Positions 56,622 through 64,000 of a DNA stretch of 64,000 nt are shown here, one piece after another. Under the pieces are notes generated by a model. That model saw only the letters and a list, made by a program, of their open reading frames with translations, had not been told where the DNA came from and made no database searches. Both the position numbers and the translations under genes were made by a program. This stretch comes from Muricea muricata (Eukaryota; Cnidaria; Anthozoa; Malacalcyonacea; Plexauridae), in contig OY979724.1 of the NCBI GenBank assembly GCA_963855995.1, forward strand, positions 12,570,032 through 12,634,031, written 5' to 3'. Position 1 is the first letter of the stretch. Each line of letters starts with the position of its first letter.

Positions 56622-58478
56622 CGTTTTTTCCCAATATTTTTGTCAATTTTTTTTCAAAATTTTTTCCCGAATTTTTGTCAAAATTTTTTGTCAAAATTTT
56701 TTCCCGAATTTTTTTTAAAGTTTTTTCCCCCAATTTTTTTTTCAAGATTTTTTCCCAAATTTTTTTTCAAAATTTTTTCCCAATATTTTTGTCAATTTTT
56801 TTTCAAAATTTTTTCCCGAATTTTTGTCAAATTTTTTTGTCAAAATTTTTTCCCGAATTTTTTTTAAAGTTTTTTCCCCCAATGTTTTTTTCAAAATTTT
56901 TTCCAGAATTTTTTGTCAAAATTTTTTCCCGAATTTTTTTTAAAATTTTTTTCCCAATTTTTTTTTCAAAATTTTTTCCAAAACTTTTTGTCAAAATTTT
57001 TTCCTGAATTTTTTAAAAAATTTTATCCGAATTTTTTTTAAAGTTTTTTTTCCCAATTTTTTTTTCAAAATTTTTTCCCGAATTTTTTGTCAAAATTTTT
57101 TCCCAATATTTTTGTCAATTTTTTTCAAAATTTTTTCCAAAACTTTTTGTCAAAATTTTTTCCTGAATTTTTTTTCAAGATTTTTTCCCAAATTTTTTTT
57201 CAAAATTTTTTCCAATATTTTTGTCAATTTTTTTCAAAATTTTTTCCAGAATTTTTTTGTCAAAATTTTTTTTTAATTTTTTTAAAATTTTTTTTCCCAA
57301 ATTTCAACATTTTTTCCCGCGTTTTTTCCCGAATTTTTTTCAAATTTTTTTTCCCAATTTTTTTTCAAATTATTTTTCCAAATTTTCCAAAAATTTTCCA
57401 TTTAGAAAAAAAATTTGGGAAAAAAATTTGAAAAAAAATTTGGGAAAAAATTTGAAAAAAAAATTGGGAGAAAAAAATTGAAAAAAATTCGGGAAAAAAT
57501 TTTGAAAAAAAAATTGGGAAAATTTCAGGGGAGAATTGATTAGTATGCCCAGCCATCTTGACCACCAGACAACGATAAGCAATCCCTGGCAAAACTTTGT
57601 TCATGAAGTCATGAACTTTCATGGTCTGTTCATGAACAAATTTTTTTTTTCAAAATTTTTTCCCAATTTTTTGCCAAAATTTTTTCCTGAATTTTTTTTC
57701 AAGATTTTTTCCCAAATTTTTTTTCAAAATTTTTTCCCAAATTTTTTTTCAACATTTTTTCCAATATTTTTGTCAATTTTTTTCAAAATTTTTTCCAGAA
57801 TTTTTTTAAAATTTTTTTTCCCAAATTTCAACATTTTTTCCCGAGTTTTTTTTCCCGAGTTTTTTCCCGAATTTTTTTCAAATTTTTTTTCCCAATTTTT
57901 TTTTCAAATTATTTTTCCAAATTTTCCAAAAATTTTCCATTTAGAAAAAAAATTTGGGAAAAAAATTTGAAAAAAAATTTGGGAAAAAATTTGAAAAAAA
58001 AATTGGGAGAAAAAAATTGAAAAAAATTCGGGAAAAAATTTTGAAAAAAAAATTGGGAAAATTTCAGGAGAGAATTGATTAGTATGCCCAGCCATCTTGA
58101 CCACCAGACAACGATAAGCAATCCCTGGCGAAAATTTGTTCATGAAGTCATGAACTTTCATGGTCTGTTCATGAACAAATTTTTTTTCAAAATTTTTTCC
58201 CAATTTTTTTTTCAAAATTTTTTCCTGAATTTTTTTTCAACATTTTTCCCAAATTTTTTTTCAAAATTTTTTCCCGAATTTTTTCCCGAATTTTTTTCCA
58301 ATTTTTTTTCCCGAATTTTCTTTAAATTTTTTTTTCCCAAATTTTTTGAAAACAAAATTGGGAAAAACTTTTGAAAAAAAAAATTGACAAAAATATTGGG
58401 GAAAATTTTGAAAAAAAATTTGGGAAAAAGTTTTGACAAAAAATTTTTTTTAAATTTTTTTCACAATTTTTTTTCAAA
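56622..58478. repeat. T-rich low-complexity array (right copy, 1.9 kb)
   Basis: Same composition and phrases as 3137-3906 (TTTTTTCCCAAATTTTTTTT, TTTTTGTCAAAATTTTTTCC), again switching strands around 57400-57520 and 57940-58060. The conserved ~110-bp block occurs twice (57533-57640 and 58072-58180), 539 bp apart, in the same orientation as the left copy. Long Phe/Lys open frames are artefacts. Confidence 0.85.
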
Positions 58479-58486
58479 ATTTTGGA

Positions 58487-58855
58487 GGGTGGTTGCTGTG
58501 GCAACTGACATATTAGCAACTGATAACCCTGTTTCACATGAAATCAAGAGAGCTGCAGCCGTGGTGAAAACCATGTACGAAAACGGACTTCATACTGTCC
58601 TGTCTGTCTTCTACAAAGCAAGTTCTATCTTGGCAACCATCCCAGCTAAGTACGTCATGTTCGGCAGACAGATCTTTCAGTGGGTTGCGAAGAGTGAAGA
58701 CGTACCTTCGTTCCACAATGGGTCAAGAACGTCTAAGTAGCATTTCTCTTCTTTGCATGGAACGAGCATATACTAATAGAACTCTTGAAAATGACATGGA
58801 CAGAATTATTGATGTTTTTGGCCATCGAAGCCACCGTGCCTCGCATTTCTTTTGA
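58487..58855 (+). pseudogene. hAT transposase C-terminal fragment, frameshifted
   Basis: Two overlapping frames together show the hAT dimerisation region. The first (from about 58487) has ATDILATDNPVSHEIKRA and YENGLHTVLSVFYKASSIL. The second takes over near 58650 with a DRSFSGLRRVKTYLRSTMGQ block, then ERLSSISLLCMERA, and ends at TGA 58853-58855. The (E/D)RSFS-LRR-KT-LRSTMGQERLS signature is characteristic of hAT transposases with TTF-type zinc fingers. A frameshift near 58650 and total loss of the catalytic N-terminal part (the T-rich array abuts it) make it a dead fragment. Confidence 0.88.
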
Positions 58856-59056
58856 CAATATTTATAAGCTAATATAATAAACGGGACAAAATTCCTCACC
58901 CTCTTCATGCACAAAATCTCACCCCACAACGCAGGATTAGTTTTCAAAATTTTCTACGGGGAGCCGCTGGACCCCCCTAAAAATGCTTGCGCCATCGGCG
59001 CTCGTCGGGCAGACTGACATCCGCCCCCCTAAAATTTGCAAGCCTGTACGCCTATG
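58856..59056 (+). mobile_element. Probable 3' non-coding end of the hAT remnant
   Basis: After the transposase stop comes an AT-rich stretch, then a GC-rich tail (GGGGAGCCGCTGGACCCCCC) and a possible terminus CCTGTACGCCTATG at 59043-59056, whose reverse complement CATAGGCGTACAGG is hAT-like. The matching 5' end is missing, so no target duplication can be tested. Confidence 0.45.
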
Positions 59057-59175
59057 CCCGCAAAGAACACTGGACCTGGAGTACCAATATGGGGCGATGA
59101 CTTCAAAATAATTATGAATGCGTGTCACTGAGCTATGAACTGAATGGATAGACATGTAACCAAGTTAACCAAGAC

Positions 59176-59187
59176 CAATATGGCGGG
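59176..59187 (+). promoter_or_regulatory. YY1-like promoter motif upstream of ERCC6
   Basis: CAATATGGCGGG lies 64 bp before the ERCC6 initiator ATG. It is one base from the YY1 consensus CAANATGGCGGC, a motif often found just downstream of start sites of housekeeping genes. No TATA box precedes it. Inference only. Confidence 0.4.
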
Positions 59188-59251
59188 TTGGCGTCCAAAA
59201 AAAAACCATAACGTTCTGCAAAGTTTCTTATTAATTTGAAACCATTAAACA

Positions 59252-62200
59252 ATGTCAGAAGATTGTGGCCCTTCGTCTAGCAGTTTTGCTAACGAATGTT
59301 CACCGCGTCATATAAATGTCGTCAAAAGTTACGGAATTGCTATTGACTCAAGTAAAATTCATGAAGTTGCTATCGAGGAGAGACCCGAGGACTTGCAAGC
59401 GCTTGGAGTAAATATTTTTGATCAAGATGTGTTTGAAGAGGGCGTCCTACAACAAGTTGACGAAGCAATTGCTGAACAAGAAGAGTTCTTGGAGAGAGAA
59501 AGATTGAATAAGGAACTCAAGTCTGTTCAGAATGAATTAAGGTTTCAATAATTTGTTATTTTATAAACTGTGGTGGGCCAGAGGGGCATACCCCCACCCC
59601 TACTTTTTACCACTGATGTAGTTGCTGAATATTTGCAAGCAAGGTGCTTCTGGTTATCTAAGGTCACTAAATGCAAATCCTGCAACTCTGCAAGATAATG
59701 ACAGCTAAAAAACATACCGAAATTGTAGCAAGTCACCTTTTCAATTTTTTCATAAATCACAAAATTTTCAAGGGGACATACCCCTGAATTTCTTGCTCTT
59801 TCATGCCCGAGCCATGCCCCCACCTCAAGTTATTCAGTTGTGACGGTAATGTTTGGGATGGGTGTGGTCCCGACTGCAGAGCATGATTACTAAGATTTTT
59901 GAAGACAAAAATTTAGTGTATGTACTGTACCTAGGATTTTTTTTCCATGAAATTTAAACTTTAATCTGCCATCAAAGTTTATATATAACACATCGTTCCC
60001 TTGTGTTCTACTGAGGTCATGATGCATATTGTTTACTGTTTAGTGTAGCCCACGCTAAATAGTGTTTGTGGGTTTCAACCCTCGAGATCGTGTTGACCTT
60101 CTTCTTTTGTAGAAATGTTCAGCTTAAACTCCGTAGACCTGGGCTAAAAGAGGCTGCAAAAGAATTTATTGTAAGTACTGTAATATGTTAGTATGTTATA
60201 ATTTATATTTTTGTCAACTTACTGCAGACCAAATTTAGCAAACGTTCTCAATCTCGTTCCCCGAGCCTGCGATCCCTTGGGAAGGAAACGGAGGCTCTGG
60301 GATAATCCGTGATCGACATACAAAAAACTGTATGTCACCTGTACTGCGCATGCGATTCAATAAGCCGCAATAGCCTTTTTCTAAAGCTTTTTGGAACAGT
60401 ACTTTTACTATTTTGTTTGTAATGTCAGTGGAAAATATTAGTTTATTTAATTCTGTGTTGGACGAAGCGTTAGAGCGACTGGGTAAGAAGAATCTCAAAT
60501 TGAAGGAGTGTCAATACGAAGCGGTAAAGGCTGTTGTTGTCGACCGGAAAGACACGATTTGTATCTTGCCTACTGGTTATGGAAAGTCACTTAAATGCCA
60601 GCTTCTTCCCTTCGTCTTATTGAACTATTTATTTCCAACGCATGCGCAGTACAGGTGACATACAGTTTTTTGTATGTCGATCACGGATTATCCCAGAGCC
60701 TCCGTTTCCTTCCCAAGGGATCGCAGGCTCGGGGAATGAGATTGCAAACGTTCTCTGTTGTTCAAAAACATTTTTGGCGGACATTACTAAACAACGAACC
60801 ATCAAAACAATTAAGTAAAACTGCAAAGTTATTTCATTTCCTTCTTTGACTGTTTTGATTCATTATTTTGCTGTTTTATTTCATTGTTTCTCTGTGTTGT
60901 TGTTTAGTAATGTCTATTTTCAGCTGAGCTAACACTAATTTTATGTCAAGTAAAGTACCAGTATATGTTTTAATACAAAGTTTTAATTTTTGTATTTAAA
61001 GGTGAGCAACCTTGAGAGACTTAAAGAACAGGAGGAAAATGTTTCACAAAGATTACAAAAACTGGGCAAACAAAAAGGTAAGAATGGTACGAAAAGATTT
61101 TGAACCTTTGAAGAACTGTTTGGAACTGTCAGTCTAGATCTATCTAGCATTTCTGTCGTAACACTGTATCGATTAGAGATGATCCTTACTGGACCCCTAG
61201 GAAGAACAGTTTAGAACTGATAAAGCTATCTAGTATAAATAAAGTTAGTTTTGTTTAGGTTTCCTCCTGTGGTAACACTGGATCAATAAGAGATGATCCT
61301 TACTGGACCTCTAGGAAGAACAGTTTAGAACTCATAAAGCTATCCAGTATAAATAAAGTTAGTTTTGTTTAGGTTTCCTCCTGTAGTTAACTCTGGATCA
61401 ATAAGAGGTGATCCTTACTGGACCTCTAGGAAGAACAGTTTAGAACTGATAGAGCTATCCAGTATAAATAAAGTTAGTTTAGTTTAGGTTTCCTCCTGTG
61501 GTAACACTGGATCAATAAGAGATGATCCTTAGTGGACCTCTAGGATGCTCTGACAGTTTAGATCTGATGAATCTATTTACTGTAGTATAAATATATGGAC
61601 TCCAAATTACTTTATACAATTTCTTCAGTTTCCAGTCAAGATGAAATGGAACATGAACGCACAATGTCAGATGCCACATCAGAAGATTCGCTTGATAAAG
61701 TTCTGTTTTCTGAAAACCGTGAAGAGACTGAAACAGAACGTCTTGTGCGTCTTGGTGAAATGACACCATTTGGTAGCGTTGTTGAAAGCACTGGTGGTAA
61801 TGCTATAGTCAAAAACGACCAGTTAAAACACGATGCTGTTGATACCACTGAGTATGGTGATAATACTGGCAGGACAGTTGATGGTGAGCAAGATTTTGTC
61901 GAAACTGGACAGAGTTCCCAAACAAAGTCTCTTGAGAAAGATGAGTCAAGTATGCCATCAGAGTTTGGAAGCAAAGCAGATGCTCCTGCTGCTGACAGCG
62001 ACGAAGAATACATCCCTGATGAGGAGGAATTGAAGCTTAGCTTCAGAGATGATGAACATGTCTTGCCAGAAGATAACGTGCTCAATGCTGCAGATGATGT
62101 AGCCATGACAACTAAGAAAACCAGAAGCCCTAAAGCAAAGGTCGTTAAGAAAACCAAGAGAGCTTACCAGACAGTCCATGATGATGGTGATGATAGGATG

Positions 62201-63524
62201 TTTCAAGTCAGAATTCGGTACATCTGTGTTTGTTGATGTATCTGTTTTTCTAGTAAATTGATACAGGGGATAGATCTGAAATTATACCATTTCTTTAGAT
62301 ACTGGTGTTTTTCACAATCCAAGAATACCAGTAAACCGACATTTCTGTGTTTCTGTGTGATATTTCGAGTCCATATTATTTATAATTATGTCTAGAGGTC
62401 AAATCTAATACACACAGAAAGATAAGAGAACAATTTTTCTTATAATTTTAAGCTAGAATTATGTACAAGGGCATCTACTGTATGACAGCAATGTCAAATA
62501 TTCTTATAGGTTTCATCCGACTTGTCTTTTGTTTTGTTTTTTTTTTGGTGAAATTGTCACTTGTGTGTTAACTGACACTCCTTGCATTGCTGTGATTCCC
62601 AATGCCATCGTTTGTTAATCCTCTGTTATTCTGTTTTTTGCAGAGAGCATAAGTTGAAGCAATCATTACGAGAGAAGGGCATTGAGTATGAAGGCCAAGA
62701 TGAGGACAAAGATGAATTTTGGAATGAACAAGGCTTAGATGAAGAATTCAATGGTGGCTTGAAGATTCCTGCTGTGATTTGGAACAAACTTTTCAGGTAA
62801 GAAAATCAACTTATGATGTTTGTGTCATGTTACTCTCAGTTACCTGTATATTCACACCAGAGAAGCTGAAAAACATGCCAAACCACAATGGGAATGAACC
62901 TTTAACATTGGATTGCTAGCTCAATGCTCTGAGATACACTGTCTGGTCTGTTCAAGTACGTGGTATTTCAGAACTGAGTCTAGGTCCTTTGATATCAAAG
63001 AGCTTTGAGCTAGCTTTCCAGGATGTGATTGGCAACTCTAATATTATACTTTGACAATTTAATATGTACTGTTTACAACATGAGCGGCCGTGTTGTATCA
63101 GCACATACAAACTCGAGCCGAAGGCGAGAGTTGTATATCTGATACAAAACGGACGCGAATGTTGTAAATAGCTTGTGAAACTCTCCAATTTTATAGATCA
63201 GTTTGCGAAGTAATTTTGAAACTACATCTTATATAAGACAAGAAAATCCAAGTTAAAGGTTATGAAAATCAACAGAATTCTGTATCAGAGTATACAGACT
63301 CCTTCATGCTCATGATTTCTTTTGTGTTTTCTTTATGAATTATTAATGAGTTTCACAACATTTGTTTCTAGATATCAGAAGACAGGTGTGAAATGGTTGT
63401 GGGAACTACATACCCAGCAGGCAGGAGGGATAGTTGGGGATGAAATGGGACTTGGGAAGACCATTCAGATTATTGCTTTCTTAGCTGGGCTAAAGTACAG
63501 CAAAATTGGTCGACGGACATCGAA
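59252..63524 (+). CDS. ERCC6: ERCC6/CSB-type SNF2 ATPase, 5' part (six exons), 3'-partial
   Basis: Transcription-coupled repair ATPase that engages stalled RNA polymerase II. Coding exons: 59252-59541, 60113-60170, 61002-61077, 61629-62217, 62644-62796 and 63372-63524. All have GT-AG borders, and the phases join into one frame of ~439 residues. Exon 1 has the conserved N-terminal region [20 protein letters not shown], corresponding to the leucine-latch autoinhibitory motif of the family, followed by a Glu-rich coiled-coil-like stretch. Exon 4 is very acidic and ends with a basic [17 protein letters not shown] patch. Exon 5 carries the [16 protein letters not shown] lead-in. Exon 6 starts [13 protein letters not shown] and contains helicase motif I ([12 protein letters not shown]) then [10 protein letters not shown]. 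Motif I falls near residue 415, against roughly 532-539 in human CSB, so the N-terminus is shorter. Remaining SNF2 motifs are beyond 64000. Introns carry a RecQ-like element, a 115-bp tandem repeat and a MITE. Confidence 0.95.
60250..60743 (+). mobile_element. 494-bp inverted-repeat element with a RecQ-like fragment, in ERCC6 intron 2
   Basis: Terminal inverted repeats of 106 bp (60250-60355 and 60638-60743) differ at about one base: AATCTCGTTCCCCGAGCCTG versus AATCTCATTCCCCGAGCCTG in reverse complement. GCAAACGTTCTC flanks both ends (60238-60249 and 60744-60755), a 12-bp direct repeat. Near-identical ends mean a recent insertion. The interior encodes the start of a helicase in the same direction as ERCC6. 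Superfamily not assigned. Confidence 0.92.
60422..60658 (+). pseudogene. RecQ-like helicase N-terminal fragment inside the element
   Basis: ATG at 60422. The 78-residue frame has [17 protein letters not shown] (Q-motif/motif 0 position) followed by [19 protein letters not shown], which fits motif I of RecQ-family superfamily-2 helicases (PTG-GKS with the following Q-LP). It ends in the right terminal repeat. A CAG|GTGACA donor inside that repeat (about 60653-60655) suggests a first exon whose later exons are absent. It can supply nucleotide-binding motif I but no complete ATPase. Confidence 0.75.
61109..61544 (+). repeat. ~115-bp tandem repeat in ERCC6 intron 3
   Basis: GAAGAACAGTTTAGAACT recurs at 61201, 61315 and 61430, with a partial, more diverged unit before and after. 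Each unit includes TATAAATAAAGTTAGTTT, TTTCCTCCTGT and GATGATCCTTACTGGACC. About three full copies, a few substitutions apart. Confidence 0.9.
63055..63357. mobile_element. MITE-like repeat in ERCC6 intron 5
   Basis: The left part matches 29513-29690 in the palindrome arm. The right part (GACTCCTTCATGCTCATGAT then TTCTTTTGTGTTTTCTTTAT) matches, inverted, a stretch near 35430-35500 (GACTCCTTCACGGCTATGAT in reverse complement). Contains a GAGCCGAAGGCGAGAG hairpin-prone block. It ends only ~15 bp before the exon-6 acceptor, so it may contribute the polypyrimidine tract. Confidence 0.65.
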
Positions 63525-64000
63525 GTATGTCTTGTGTTCTTATCTCAATAATTGAGACATTTCAAGCAGTTAGCGATCAACAGGCTTGGAAGTTGGTAGG
63601 CACACAGCCAGAGACTTGATGAGAGTTCTAGATTTTACCGGCTTGATGCAAGTTTGTTGTCAACTTGCTTTAAGTCTGTAGGCTTCATTAAATTGCACGA
63701 AGTCTGAGTGTGAAAATCAGAGATGATGCAACTTGACATTCGCACTCTTGGTGCGAGTTGTTGAAACAACTTGCATCGAGCTTGTGGATAAGAAAGTCTT
63801 GACCATCAACTTGCATCAACCCTGTGGACAAATTGCAGCAGATTTGTTATCATCGAGTCAGAGCAAGTGATGTGAACGCATCCTGATATTGTACTTGCAT
63901 TATTGTGAAAAGAAATCATGCCAGCCTTTTGTGAACTGGCTTCAACGGCAGTATTATTTCCTGTACTCTGTTCACGTTCTTCTTTTAGACATGCATGTAA
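63525..64000 (+). other. ERCC6: ERCC6 intron 6, partial
   Basis: Begins with donor GTATGT at 63525. A CAACTTGCATC-type phrase recurs several times on both strands between about 63640 and 63820, a weak local repeat. No exon seen before the window ends. Confidence 0.6.

Noticed and set aside
59545..59823. 92-codon minus-strand frame in ERCC6 intron 1
   Set aside because: Antisense to the gene, low-complexity flanks and no recognisable protein.

Overview
This window looks like a piece of an animal nuclear genome. The evidence is two spliced, conserved eukaryotic genes at its ends with GT-AG introns, long AT-rich intergenic DNA, and many short inverted-repeat elements, tRNA-derived SINE pieces and hAT remnants. 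An invertebrate, possibly a cnidarian, is my guess from the style of the repeats and the intron-rich housekeeping genes; the sequence does not prove the phylum.

Layout. (1) 380-1703: the last three coding exons of a KDEL receptor on the plus strand; its first exon lies left of the window. (2) 59252-63524: the first six coding exons of an ERCC6/CSB-type SNF2 ATPase on the plus strand, continuing beyond the right edge. (3) Between the two genes lie about 57.5 kb in which I recognise no intact cellular gene; it is almost all nested repeats.

The repeat block is highly ordered. T-rich arrays in the same orientation sit near both ends (3.1-3.9 kb and 56.6-58.5 kb). Inside them is a giant palindrome: a left arm (26008-40316, plus its outer edge at 10191-10294), a 577-bp loop, and a right arm (40894-54549). 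Both outer edges run into arrays of a ~128-bp tandem repeat (8447-10190 and 54550-54948). The arms are near-identical, but the left arm carries extra insertions of about 134, 230 and 363 bp, and one 15.7-kb insertion.

That 15.7-kb insertion (10295-25999) is a clean transposon. It has ~100-bp terminal inverted repeats, an 8-bp target-site duplication (CAGCGCTC), and an empty site at the matching position of the other arm (54448-54455). Its interior is a fold-back of satellite DNA: about 90 copies of a 100-bp repeat in one orientation, a ~1.3-kb core, then about 40 copies in the opposite orientation. Each 100-bp unit is itself ten degenerate 10-bp monomers.

Two further inverted-repeat elements each enclose the N-terminal piece of a helicase: a Pif1-like P-loop fragment at 54950-56352 and a RecQ-like fragment at 60250-60743, the latter inside an ERCC6 intron. 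A frameshifted hAT transposase C-terminus lies at 58487-58855. No transposase that could move the satellite element or the giant palindrome is recognisable here, so both look non-autonomous. The most noteworthy content is the satellite-bearing fold-back transposon with its built-in empty site, and the paired helicase-fragment elements.
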